The translations under genes were made by a program, and so were the position numbers. A DNA stretch of 64,000 nt from CBDATB01 sp965199745 (GTDB lineage Bacteria; Bacteroidota; Bacteroidia; Cytophagales; Flammeovirgaceae): assembly GCA_965199745.1 (NCBI GenBank), contig CBDATB010000015.1, forward strand, positions 1 to 64,000, written 5' to 3'. Shown one piece after another: positions 42,723 through 51,277 of this stretch (the first letter of the stretch is position 1; each line of letters opens with the position of its first letter). The notes beneath the pieces are model-generated. The model did no database searches. It saw only the letters and a program-made list of their open reading frames with translations, and had not been told where the DNA came from.

Positions 42723-42924
42723 TTTTCAAACTGCTTATTTCAAAATCTTCATTGTGTAATTCAATAGCGTGAGAGTCTTTATTGAATTGGCTTGTAATTT
42801 GACAAAGGATAATATCATTCCCGATTAGATCTGCCAATACCAAAGCTGGTCTGCGTTTGTTATTGGATAGATCAGAAAAAGGAAAAGGAACGAATACAAT
42901 ATCTCCTGCTACAAATCTTGCCAT
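42703..42924 (-). CDS. PemK/MazF-like toxin, 3'-truncated
   Basis: 73 residues. MARFVAGDIVFVPFPFSDLS, NNKRRPALVLADLIGNDIIL and LCQITSQFNKDSHAIEL are the first two thirds of the PemK/MazF fold, an mRNA interferase. After SSLKKDSQRI the frame stops, whereas family members continue with IRxxKIFTxD and a C-terminal helix (about 105-115 residues in total). The break coincides with the start of an unrelated open frame, so the toxin is probably inactive. The start overlaps the antitoxin by 16 bp. Confidence 0.7.
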   Translation of the reverse strand: MARFVAGDIVFVPFPFSDLSNNKRRPALVLADLIGNDIILCQITSQFNKDSHAIELHNEDFEISSLKKDSQRI

Positions 42925-43109
42925 GCTTCCTCTTCTTCTTTTTTATTCCAGTCTTTGGCTAAGACTTGCTCACTGGCAAAATGTGTTTCTATATCAGATT
43001 TTTTATCCTCTAAAGATTGAATAAATGCCATTACACTTTCCAAGTCCCTTTCAGGCATTTCGCTAACCTTTTTTAAAATTACCTTGTGTTGTTTGTCTTG
43101 CGTAATCAT
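42909..43109 (-). CDS. Antitoxin of the PemK/MazF-like pair
   Basis: 66 residues. A helical N-terminal part (QHKVILKKVSEMPERDLESV) and a C-terminal tail ending KKEEEEAWQDL. The same size, gene order and overlapping stop/start occur in many DUF2281-like antitoxins placed before PemK-type toxins. The stop lies inside the toxin start (16-bp overlap). The tail would neutralise the toxin; with the toxin truncated it may be retained by default. Confidence 0.65.
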   Translation of the reverse strand: MITQDKQHKVILKKVSEMPERDLESVMAFIQSLEDKKSDIETHFASEQVLAKDWNKKEEEEAWQDL

Positions 43110-43132
43110 CTTAGTATAAACTTTTATTCGTG

Positions 43133-43372
43133 TTATCCATATATGGGGTTTCTTTGGCTTTGTCGGTTTTGGTTGAGCTTGTCGGTCAAATCTTTAAAAA
43201 CATCATTGTCTATATCTTTCCACGCTCCTGAAAAGGATAATATATTCGCTTGATTATCTTTTGTCCCTCTTTCTAACTGAGAAACAAACTCGGATAATGG
43301 CTTGAGTTTCTTTGCAGGTATTTCAAGGATTTTTTTGACTAATCTATTTCTTATTTGTGCTTCTGTTTGCAT
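43133..43372 (-). CDS. Antitoxin-like protein without its toxin
   Basis: 79 residues. A helical N-terminus (NRLVKKILEIPAKKLKPLSE) is followed by NILSFSGAWKDIDNDVFKDL and LTDKLNQNRQ. The SFxGxWxDxDxxxFxxLTxxLxxNR block is typical of Bacteroidota antitoxins that directly precede PIN-domain toxins. Here the next gene, 23 bp on, is another antitoxin and no PIN gene is present. It is probably an orphan left by loss of the toxin. Confidence 0.6.
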   Translation of the reverse strand: MQTEAQIRNRLVKKILEIPAKKLKPLSEFVSQLERGTKDNQANILSFSGAWKDIDNDVFKDLTDKLNQNRQSQRNPIYG

Positions 43373-43384
43373 AAGGGATAAATA

Positions 43385-44066
43385 TTAAAGTTCTCTATCT
43401 TTAAATTGTCTAACGACATTTCCAATTCCAGTGAGTAAATCGTTTTCAACATTAGCACTCAATTGTCTTGTATGAATAACTAATTTTGTTTTATTACTAT
43501 TGTAGTGTACATAAAACCAATTACCTTTTGAGTATTCTTTAAATTCTCCTGAGTATTTTACTCCAAAGATACAGTCAATTTCTCTGTCATTTTTCTCGTG
43601 GTTTTGTATATAATTACTACAAGCCAGTACTACAATAGGGAATTGTTGTATAAAATCCGATTGAAAAAATGAATCCTTTCTTGCTTGTAGTTTCATTTTG
43701 AAATCATTATTCCTCTGTGCTTCTCTTGTTGTCTTAGAATGAATATTGCTCATTTGAGTTGTAAAAACTTTTTTTTAAAAAAGTAGCATATTCACTGCCT
43801 TTTTCATCATCATAAATGCACTCGAATAGCTTTTGATAATTTTGCCAAGTGTTACTTAAATTTTTCAATTTATTGGGATTAAATGAATAGTCATATTCTT
43901 TCTTTTTCCAAAATTTAGCAGTCCCATGTGTTAATTCATTTTCTCTGTGCATTCCTGCTTCTTTACCGACAAATAATATACTACTGTTTGGATTCCCTAA
44001 ACCTATATATTCATTATTCTCCAAGCAATCTTCAATTAAAGTATTAAACTCTTTTGTATAATTCAT
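43385..44066 (-). pseudogene. Uracil-DNA-glycosylase-superfamily-like protein, frameshifted
   Basis: Two overlapping frames form one gene. Frame one (ATG 44066) has YIGLGNPNSSILFVGKEAG, resembling the N-P-x-A-x-I-L-x-V-G motif of the UDG superfamily, and stops after NSNEQYSF at 43734. Frame two picks up at MSNIHSKTTREAQRNNDFKM and ends IHTRQLSANVENDLLTGIGN at 43385. The join near 43750 fits a single inserted A in FYNS-MSNIHSKTT. Combined length is about 225 residues. Either the gene is broken or the assembly has an indel. Specific function unknown. Confidence 0.65.
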
Positions 44067-44068
44067 TT

Positions 44069-44458
44069 CTAATAATATTTAATAGTTCTGTCATAGATTG
44101 TTTTTGACTCAATTATTCTATCATCAATCAATCTTTCTATTTTCTTAATCCAATTTTCATTCTGGTCAAACTCATATTCAAATACTTTTTCTTCGCAAAG
44201 ACTTCCATCTGGACAATATGATTTCTCTCTGATAAGATTCCCTTGCTCGTTGCACTTATAGGTTATTTTTGAAAAGCAAAAATTATCGTGATGAATGCAT
44301 TCTATTTCATTCTCATTTTTATCATGTTCATAAGTGTATTTTACTTGTAATTCTCCCTTTGTATTATAGGTTAGCTCTTCAAATAAATTTACTTCTTTTT
44401 TCTGACAAAGTAACTTTATTAATATTTTCTTACAGACCTCGACAAAATAGTTAGCCAA
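44069..44458 (-). CDS. YD-repeat-like protein of unknown function
   Basis: 129 residues. Two to three short repeats of the form Y-x-D-x-N-x-N are seen (YTYEHDKNENEIE, YKCNEQGNLIREKSYCPDGS, YEFDQNENWIKKIERL), as in YD/RHS-like or MORN-like beta-strand repeats. The end KTIYDRTIKYY is typical of a Bacteroidota family of short proteins of this kind. There is no clear signal peptide. It lies 2 bp upstream of the frameshifted UDG-like gene. Relatives are sometimes found as immunity-like genes; that is only a possibility here. Confidence 0.5.
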   Translation of the reverse strand: MANYFVEVCKKILIKLLCQKKEVNLFEELTYNTKGELQVKYTYEHDKNENEIECIHHDNFCFSKITYKCNEQGNLIREKSYCPDGSLCEEKVFEYEFDQNENWIKKIERLIDDRIIESKTIYDRTIKYY

Positions 44459-44649
44459 AGGATAGCATAGTGTATCTGCCGAATATCTTTTTAATCACGC
44501 CGCTATTTTGTAAACTATCTGCTCAATCTCATGTTAAACTTTTGCAAAATATTGATTTTTGCTATCATTCAATTATCATTACACTTACTTTTTTGCCAAC
44601 GCAAAATTTTGCACCACTATAGTTCTTATGTATAATTTACCTTTCTCTT

Positions 44650-46371
44650 GTGTCTAATAAAAAAATTACCCGTGTCTTTCAATCGATGGTTGCCCTAATG
44701 GAACTCCACGATGAAGACGTTTTTAAAATCAGAAGCTACCAACGAGTAGTTTTTTTACTCGAAAGGGCAAACACTCCTACAGCAAGTAAAAGCATAGAAG
44801 AAATGAGCAATATGGGAATTTCAAAAACGATGGCTGAAAAAATATATACTTTATCACGCTCTGGCACTTTTCCCGAATTGCAGCAATTACAAGAAAACAC
44901 ACCAAAAGGTTTGTTAGAAATACTAAAAATCAAGGGACTAGGTGCTAAAAAAATTAGGGCTATTTGGCAAAAATTAAATATTACTAAACTCGATCAATTG
45001 CTGGAGGCTTGCAGGCAAGGTACGATCGCTAAGTTGAAAGGGTTTGGGGAAAAAACACAGCAACAAATTATTACACAAATACAATTTACTCAAGCTAATG
45101 CCCATAAAATGCTTTTTGCGCAAGCCGAGCCTTTGGCTTTATCTATTAGGATGCACCTCGAAAATATCGATGCTGCCAGTCAGGTAAGTTTGAGCGGAGA
45201 TATTCGGCGAAATATGGAAGTAGTCGAAAAAATTCAACTCATCGTCAGTACATCACAACACGAAAAAGTTCGTAGTTTACTCAACGAGTTATCTATTGTA
45301 ACATATTGTGAAAGACAGTCAGGTCCTAGAGTATGGCGTGGAATTTTCAGATACAAGCAAATACCCGTAGAGGTGAAATTTGCCGATGAGAAAAATTTTT
45401 ACACTCAGCTTTTTCTTCACTCGGCGGCACCAGAGCATTTGGCAGCACCTATCGATGAGCAGGGAAAAACCTTTCGAAAATTACTGATACAAACAAACTT
45501 CCCATCAGAGGCAATAATATATCAAAATGTAGGCATGGACTACATACCGCCAGAGATAAGAGAGGGTGGTTTTGAGCTGAAAGCTGCTAAAAATCGTTCC
45601 TTGCCTCAATTAGTGAGTATGCGAGATTTAAAGGGTGTTTTACATAATCACTCTACTTATAGCGATGGAGTACACAGTTTAAGAGAAATGGCTATCCATT
45701 GCAAAGATATGGGCTACGAATATTTAGGTATTTCCGATCATTCCCAATCAGCTTATTATGCCAATGGCTTGTCGGCAGAAAAAATCCAAATGCAACATTT
45801 GGAAATTGATGGGCTGAATGAAGAGCTAAAACCATTCAAAATATTCAAGGGCATTGAGTCTGATATTCTCTCGGATGGAAGTCTGGACTATGCTCCAGAC
45901 ATACTGGCTACTTTTGATTTTATTGTCTCTTCCGTACACAGTAATTTAAACATGGCCCGGAATGCAGCAACACAGCGGCTAATCCGTGCCATTGAAAACC
46001 CTTATACAACTATTTTAGGACACCTCACGGGCAGGTTACTGCTGCGCCGCGCAGGTTATCCGATAGACCACCAGCAAGTCATTGACGCTTGTGCTGCCAA
46101 TGGCGTAGTAATAGAGATAAATGCCAACCCGAACAGGCTAGACATAGATTGGCGTTGGGTGCGTTATGCTTTGGAAAAAGAAGTCCGCCTGAGTATTAAC
46201 CCCGATGCTCATCACAAAGACGGCTATCAAGACATGCGCTACGGATTGTTGGTGGGCAGGAAAGCAGGTTTAACAAAAGAGATGACTTTGAACGCTTTCT
46301 CTACACAAGATATTACGAAATACTTTGCAACAAGAGAAAATAGCTCACAAGAAAATAGGCTAAATAAGTAA
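44650..46371 (+). CDS. PolX-family protein with intact PHP phosphoesterase and degenerate polymerase domain
   Basis: 573 residues from a GTG at 44650; the family N-terminus NKKITRVFQSMVALMELHDE supports this start over the ATG at 44686. Helix-hairpin-helix repeats (ISKTMAEKIYTLSRSG, IKGLGAKKIRAIW, LKGFGEKTQQQI) precede a Pol beta-like domain. There SGDIRRNMEVVEKIQLIV replaces GSxRRxxExVGDIDxL, so both catalytic aspartates are gone, and IPVEVKF replaces the third. The C-terminal PHP domain is intact: LHNHSTYSDG, GISDHSQSA, KGIESDI, VSSVHSN, GHLTG, EINANP and NPDAHH. It is probably a metal-dependent exonuclease in base-excision repair, not a polymerase. Confidence 0.88.
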   Translation: MSNKKITRVFQSMVALMELHDEDVFKIRSYQRVVFLLERANTPTASKSIEEMSNMGISKTMAEKIYTLSRSGTFPELQQLQENTPKGLLEILKIKGLGAKKIRAIWQKLNITKLDQLLEACRQGTIAKLKGFGEKTQQQIITQIQFTQANAHKMLFAQAEPLALSIRMHLENIDAASQVSLSGDIRRNMEVVEKIQLIVSTSQHEKVRSLLNELSIVTYCERQSGPRVWRGIFRYKQIPVEVKFADEKNFYTQLFLHSAAPEHLAAPIDEQGKTFRKLLIQTNFPSEAIIYQNVGMDYIPPEIREGGFELKAAKNRSLPQLVSMRDLKGVLHNHSTYSDGVHSLREMAIHCKDMGYEYLGISDHSQSAYYANGLSAEKIQMQHLEIDGLNEELKPFKIFKGIESDILSDGSLDYAPDILATFDFIVSSVHSNLNMARNAATQRLIRAIENPYTTILGHLTGRLLLRRAGYPIDHQQVIDACAANGVVIEINANPNRLDIDWRWVRYALEKEVRLSINPDAHHKDGYQDMRYGLLVGRKAGLTKEMTLNAFSTQDITKYFATRENSSQENRLNK

Positions 46372-46382
46372 TAGTTAAAAAA

Positions 46383-47168
46383 TTATTCTCTGGATGGAAA
46401 ACGAGACTTTTGTAGAATCTGACTCATTTCTGTTAATACAGTGAGTTTGCCCCCGTAAGTTTCTTGTAATAATTCGCTGGTAAAAACTTTTTCTATTGGC
46501 CCGTGAGCCACCATGCGCATATTCAGTAATACTATCCAATCGAAATACTGCTGTGCCGACTGCAAATCATGATGTACAACAATTATGGTTTTACCCTGGT
46601 TGCGCATCTCTTGCAGTATCTTTATGATGGCACTTTCTGTGGCAGCATCTACTCCGGCAAAAGGCTCATCCATAAAATAAATTGCTGTTTTTTGTGCCAA
46701 TGCACGCGCTAAGAACACACGCTGTTGTTGTCCGCCCGAAAGCTGGGCAATTTGTCTTTTGTAAAAACGTTCCATCCCTACTTTTCTGAGGCATTCCATA
46801 GCAATTTCTTTATCGGATTTCCGCGGTCTTTTGAATAAACCTAGCTTTGCATACCTGCCCATTATCACAACATCGAGTGCTGAGGCGGGGAAATCCCAGT
46901 CAACAGATTCTCGCTGCGGCACATAACTGACCTGTTGGCGAGTTTTTTCGAGTGGCAGCCCGAATAGTCGCACGTATCCACTGCTGGGTTCGAGTAAGCC
47001 CATAATTGATTTAACCAGAGTGGATTTTCCGGCACCATTAGGTCCGATAATACCTGCCAGCGTGCCTTTGGGGATAGATAAATCAATATTCCAAAGTACA
47101 GGCTTTTTATTGTAACTTACCGTGAGGTCGTGTACTTCCAGTGCCGCATTAGCCATATGAGTTGCCAT
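46383..47168 (-). CDS. ABC transporter ATPase, Mn/Zn/Fe metal-ion type
   Basis: 261 residues. Walker A GIIGPNGAGKSTLVKSI, the family-specific YVPQRESVDWDFPASALDVV, signature LSGGQQQRVFLARALAQ, Walker B AIYFMDEPFAGVD and switch HHDL are complete. The VPQRxxVDWDFPxxxxDVV block is characteristic of MntB/ZnuC-like metal uptake ATPases. No permease or binding protein is adjacent, so its partners lie elsewhere. It starts 3 bp after the ricT stop; a second in-frame ATG is 12 bp downstream. Confidence 0.9.
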   Translation of the reverse strand: MATHMANAALEVHDLTVSYNKKPVLWNIDLSIPKGTLAGIIGPNGAGKSTLVKSIMGLLEPSSGYVRLFGLPLEKTRQQVSYVPQRESVDWDFPASALDVVIMGRYAKLGLFKRPRKSDKEIAMECLRKVGMERFYKRQIAQLSGGQQQRVFLARALAQKTAIYFMDEPFAGVDAATESAIIKILQEMRNQGKTIIVVHHDLQSAQQYFDWIVLLNMRMVAHGPIEKVFTSELLQETYGGKLTVLTEMSQILQKSRFPSRE

Positions 47169-47171
47169 AGC

Positions 47172-48230
47172 TTACTTTTCTTTTTTTGGAAAATACCTAG
47201 ATTTTACAGGCATCTCTTGTTTATCTGAAGAATATTTCGCTGCCACCCCTTGCTTATTTAACTTGATGATATCTTTTACTTTTTTTACATCTATTGCATA
47301 CCAATTACTATTATTGCCATAACTAAACCACATCACCTTACGGAAGATGTCTACTTTTTGTAGGTACATATTACCCTGTTCAGTAAGTAGGGGTTTATCT
47401 ATTTTAGGAATATCAATAAGTGCGTCGAGGTAAGTATCCAATTCATAATTTAAACAGCATTTTAAGCGTCCGCACTGCCCTGAAAGTTTGGCTGAGTTTA
47501 GAGAAAGGTTTTGATAACGGGCGGCATTGCTCGAAACGGCTTTTAAGCTGGTTAGCCAAGTGGCACAACACAACTCTCTTCCACAAGATCCTATTCCACC
47601 AATACGGCTGGCTTCTTGACGCAGATTGATCTGCTTCATTTCTATTCGAACCTTAAATTCTGAAGCAAGCGATTTAATGAGTTCCCTGAAGTCAACTCTT
47701 TGATCGGAAGAATAATAAAAAGTAGCTTTTGTGTTATCGGACTGAAATTCTACATCCGAGAGTTTCATGTTTAACTTTAGTTTCCTGACAACTTCCCGAG
47801 TACGATACAAGGTAGCAACTTCTTTTTCCTTTACCTGATAGTGCTTTTCAATATCTTTCTTTGATGCAAGCCGATAAATTGATTTGATGTTCTTATCGTC
47901 AACTACATGCTTTTTCATCATTTGAAAACGAGTTAACTCGCCTTGCAGCGACACATAGCCCAAATCATAGCCACCTTGTCTTTGCACGATGACTGCATCG
48001 CCTGTAACTAACTCAAGCGCGTTGATATTTCTAAAAAATTCTTTTCTACCACCTTTAAATTTTACCTCTACGATATGAAAATCCTCAGTATCTGTCGGTA
48101 ACCTCATATCTGCTAGCCAGTCGAACGTGCTGAGCTTACCACATCCTTGTGTAGTGCAATTACCATTATTTTTACAGCCTTTTGGCGTTGTACTACCACA
48201 GGCTTTCGTTGCACATGATCCACATCCCAT
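47172..48230 (-). CDS. ricT: PSP1/RicT-like iron-sulfur regulatory protein
   Basis: 352 residues. A Cys-rich N-terminus (GCGSCATKACGS, GCKNNGNCTTQGCG) precedes the PSP1 domain (VEVKFKGGRKEFFRNINALE, VIVQRQGGYDLGYVSL). The RicT signature follows: GIGSCGRELCCATWL and SGQCGRLKCCLNYELDTYLD. In Bacillus, RicT with RicA and RicF binds Fe-S clusters and aids mRNA maturation. In Bacteroidota this gene often precedes gldH, but here a metal-type ABC ATPase follows. The extended Cys-rich start could hold an extra cluster. Confidence 0.85.
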   Translation of the reverse strand: MGCGSCATKACGSTTPKGCKNNGNCTTQGCGKLSTFDWLADMRLPTDTEDFHIVEVKFKGGRKEFFRNINALELVTGDAVIVQRQGGYDLGYVSLQGELTRFQMMKKHVVDDKNIKSIYRLASKKDIEKHYQVKEKEVATLYRTREVVRKLKLNMKLSDVEFQSDNTKATFYYSSDQRVDFRELIKSLASEFKVRIEMKQINLRQEASRIGGIGSCGRELCCATWLTSLKAVSSNAARYQNLSLNSAKLSGQCGRLKCCLNYELDTYLDALIDIPKIDKPLLTEQGNMYLQKVDIFRKVMWFSYGNNSNWYAIDVKKVKDIIKLNKQGVAAKYSSDKQEMPVKSRYFPKKEK

Positions 48231-48373
48231 TGTAACTCCTTAGTTTAAAAGAACACCTCTTTAAAGAAACTCTTAGAACACATAAAAACATATTCTTTCT
48301 CAAATATTTTTTCAAAAAAATATAGGCAAATGTAGTAAGTAGGAGCCAAAAAATAAATTGCTGTCCTTAAATT

Positions 48374-49084
48374 TTAAAGCCTAATAATATGCTCATTGGG
48401 GAGCAGGGCAGAGCTGTTCAATTTGAGATAAACCTGCACGGTAGCAACTACGTCTTCCCGGCAGTGTTCGGCAATCCGTTCTAGGTCATTTGTCTCGTAA
48501 TATATCCGACTGATTTGCATACTGTCTATTCCGCTTGCATTGGCAGGAAGATTAAAAACACACCTGAGCGTATCGAGTGAAGTATAGTACTTTTTATCAG
48601 TAAATTTCCACATCTCCATCGTATCCTTGTAAGCGACATGCCAAGGCTTTTTCCCTGAAGTATCTAGAATAGCTGGTAAAGGCAGGTTATTGACTAATAG
48701 GCGGCGACAAAGGTATGGAAAAACAAAACTTTTTCCATTGTGTGCTACTAAGTATAAATTAGGTTTATTAAATTTTTTCCTCAGCAAGTTGCTAAAATAT
48801 TCCAATAAGTTTTTTTCCTCATGGTCGTATATTACTTTTACTCTCAAAAACGTTTCTTTGCCTTCATCAGCATGAAGATAGCCTATCGCAATAGCAATTA
48901 TTTTTCCAAACTCTGAATAAATACCAGCTTTCTCGAAAAATAACTCCTTAGCATTACGCTCAGAATTGAGCCTTGCCGCTTTTTTTATCCACAGCTGCTG
49001 GTATGCTTCATTTAAATATTCAAGTTTTTCAGTAAGTGGAATAGTTTCTATATCAACAAATAGGCAATTACTTAGTTGCTTCAT
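48374..49084 (-). CDS. PolB-like predicted 3'-5' exonuclease with altered catalytic site
   Basis: 236 residues from ATG 49084, where the domain begins (MKQLSNCLFVDIETIPL); an in-frame ATG at 49174 would add 30 unrelated residues. Motif I is FVDIETIP, motif II AHNGKSFVFPYLCRR and motif III HCREDVVATVQVYLKL. Relatives in Bacteroidota have AHNGKEFDFPYLCRR in motif II; the metal-binding Asp is Val here (GTT for GAT). The other blocks, such as LDTSGKKPWHVAYKDTMEMW, are well kept. The protein is therefore a well-preserved fold with a probably disabled active site. Role unknown. Confidence 0.82.
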   Translation of the reverse strand: MKQLSNCLFVDIETIPLTEKLEYLNEAYQQLWIKKAARLNSERNAKELFFEKAGIYSEFGKIIAIAIGYLHADEGKETFLRVKVIYDHEEKNLLEYFSNLLRKKFNKPNLYLVAHNGKSFVFPYLCRRLLVNNLPLPAILDTSGKKPWHVAYKDTMEMWKFTDKKYYTSLDTLRCVFNLPANASGIDSMQISRIYYETNDLERIAEHCREDVVATVQVYLKLNSSALLPNEHIIRL

Positions 49085-49183
49085 ATTATTTGAAAATTTT
49101 AAAATCAAATATGATGATAAGTTAAATGATGAACAGCTGAAAAAGAATAGATTCTCTGCGAAGTTAATCATCATGTTATCAAA

Positions 49184-50290
49184 ATGGAAAACTTTACTAA
49201 CAAAAATACATATAAGGTCATAGGTTTAATGTCTGGGACTTCTCTGGATGGTCTAGACATTGCCTATTGTGTTTTATCGTACAAAAATCGAAACTGGCAA
49301 TACATCTTGAAAGTATGCCAAACCGTTGATTATGATGATTTCTGGCAACAAAAACTATCATGTCTAAGAAAATCTACTGCTATTGAATTGGCTGAAACAG
49401 ATGTGTTGCTGGGTAAATTATGGGGAGAGAATGTAAAAAAATTTATTGATACGAATAAACTGTCACCAGATTTTATCGCAAGCCATGGGCATACTGTTTT
49501 TCATCAGCCTCAAATAGGACTTACTACACAAATTGGTAGTGGTACACACCTGTCGGTAATCACGCACTTACCTGTGATTACCGATTTCCGAACTCTTGAT
49601 GTGGCACACGGTGGTCAGGGGGCTCCTTTAGCCCCTGTAGGCGATAGACTTTTGTTTGCAGGTTATCGCGCCTGTCTCAATTTGGGAGGTATTGTCAACA
49701 TTTCTTATGAAGAATCTCAGCGGCGAATTGCTTTTGATGTTTGTCCTTGCAATATAGTTTTGAATAAAATTGCAAAGCAAAAGGGGTACGCCTACGATTG
49801 TGCAGGTGAGATAGGCGAGCGAGGTACACTGCACAAAGATTTACTCAAAGCATTGAACCGGCTCACTTATTATCATCAAAAGCCGCCTAAATCTTTGGGT
49901 ATGGAGTGGGTAGAAAAATATATCTTTCCACTACTCAACCAATACAACAATATTAGTGTGGAAGATAAACTGCATACGATGGTGCATCACATAGCAGAAC
50001 AAATCTGCCAAAGCTTTCCCAAAACTTTCGGCACGAAAAATGTAAGTAAGATGCTCATAACTGGTGGGGGGACTTTCAATACTTTTTTGGTTAATACTAT
50101 TCGATCGTATTGCCCCCATATGCGAGGGGTTGTTCCTGATAAAAATTTAATTGTTTTCAAAGAAGCACTGATTTTTGCCTTCTTGGGAGTGCTAAAATAT
50201 AAACAAATCAATAATTGCCTACGTGATGTTACCGGTGCTGCCCGCAATACTTGCGGAGGGGTCATTATAAATGCATTTCCACTCAATTAA
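49184..50290 (+). CDS. anmK: Anhydro-N-acetylmuramic acid kinase
   Basis: 368 residues. VIGLMSGTSLDGLDIAYCVL is the AnmK phosphate-binding start; ASHGHTVFHQPQ, VITDFRTLDVAHGGQGAPLA, CLNLGGIVNISY, FDVCPCN and LITGGGTFNTFL follow. It phosphorylates and opens 1,6-anhydroMurNAc from peptidoglycan turnover to MurNAc 6-phosphate. Divergent from the PolB-like exonuclease gene. Confidence 0.95.
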   Translation: MENFTNKNTYKVIGLMSGTSLDGLDIAYCVLSYKNRNWQYILKVCQTVDYDDFWQQKLSCLRKSTAIELAETDVLLGKLWGENVKKFIDTNKLSPDFIASHGHTVFHQPQIGLTTQIGSGTHLSVITHLPVITDFRTLDVAHGGQGAPLAPVGDRLLFAGYRACLNLGGIVNISYEESQRRIAFDVCPCNIVLNKIAKQKGYAYDCAGEIGERGTLHKDLLKALNRLTYYHQKPPKSLGMEWVEKYIFPLLNQYNNISVEDKLHTMVHHIAEQICQSFPKTFGTKNVSKMLITGGGTFNTFLVNTIRSYCPHMRGVVPDKNLIVFKEALIFAFLGVLKYKQINNCLRDVTGAARNTCGGVIINAFPLN

Positions 50291-50393
50291 ACGGCGTGAT
50301 CTTCTGTTTTTTTATGGATAGATAAATCAAAAAACCACCATATTTAGTTAGTTAGAAATCGTATAAATTTATATTAAGCAAAATACATAAGCT

Positions 50394-51266
50394 ATGAAAG
50401 TGTTACTGTGTTATCTACTTACGTTTATATGCTATGCTTGCGTTTTAGGACAAAAGTATTACGTTATTCACATCAAAGGTAATATTGTAAAAGTATCCAA
50501 CCAGCAAAAGCTAAAAACCGGTATACAAATATCGGCTGAGGAGCAGTTGAATTTTCTTGAAAAAGAAGCAGTCGCCGTGGTGATTAGTCGCGAAAAAGGA
50601 AGAATGATATTAACGGCAGAAAAAACTGAAAAAAATGACCAGGGGCAGTTTTTGGCTTATGTACAACAAGTACTCTTTCCTATGAAATACAATCGTCGTT
50701 TAAGTACGCGAGAGGTAAATCAAGCTGAAACCGATGACATAAAAGAACCCACAAAAGAAGACAGTTATAACGTTAGCGACTTTAAGAAATTTTTTGGAAC
50801 ACAAAATTATGTAATACTCGGAAATCAACTATTTATCAATATTGACGAAAAAAAATACCCAGCTAAAAATAAAATTTTTGTATACTCTTATATTTATAAG
50901 AAAAGAAAAATACAGAAAATCCTCACTATGCGTAATGATACACTGATTATTGACAAAGAAAAACTCTATAGTTCGAAGGGCAAATACATTGACCCAACAC
51001 AAGTAGAAAGTGTATCACTTTATTACCTTGACAAGAAAAAGAAAAAAAACATTCAGAAGCTAGCCTTATTAAAACCAATATTTATTCCCGAAGAAAAGAT
51101 ACTCAAAGAGCTACTGGCTTTATCTAACTTCTTATATGATAATCAAGTAATGAAAGGCAGTGAATTGTTAAAGGAGTTGTATAATTTCACAGAGGAAGTA
51201 TATGGTCATTCAAATTTTTATGTGTTCAGTGATTGGGTGGCTACAAAGGGTTTGGTCAAAGAATAA
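50394..51266 (+). CDS. Secreted protein of unknown function
   Basis: 290 residues. A signal peptide (MKVLLCYLLTFICYACVLG) leads into YYVIHIKGNIVKVSNQQKLK and TGIQISAEEQLNFLEKEAVA, a short all-beta domain reminiscent of an SH3 or FecR-like sandwich. The rest is Lys/Glu-rich with no motif I know. It is periplasmic or surface-bound by prediction, convergent with aroB and not in an obvious operon. Confidence 0.7.
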   Translation: MKVLLCYLLTFICYACVLGQKYYVIHIKGNIVKVSNQQKLKTGIQISAEEQLNFLEKEAVAVVISREKGRMILTAEKTEKNDQGQFLAYVQQVLFPMKYNRRLSTREVNQAETDDIKEPTKEDSYNVSDFKKFFGTQNYVILGNQLFINIDEKKYPAKNKIFVYSYIYKKRKIQKILTMRNDTLIIDKEKLYSSKGKYIDPTQVESVSLYYLDKKKKKNIQKLALLKPIFIPEEKILKELLALSNFLYDNQVMKGSELLKELYNFTEEVYGHSNFYVFSDWVATKGLVKE

Positions 51267-51277
51267 TTTACAGACAA

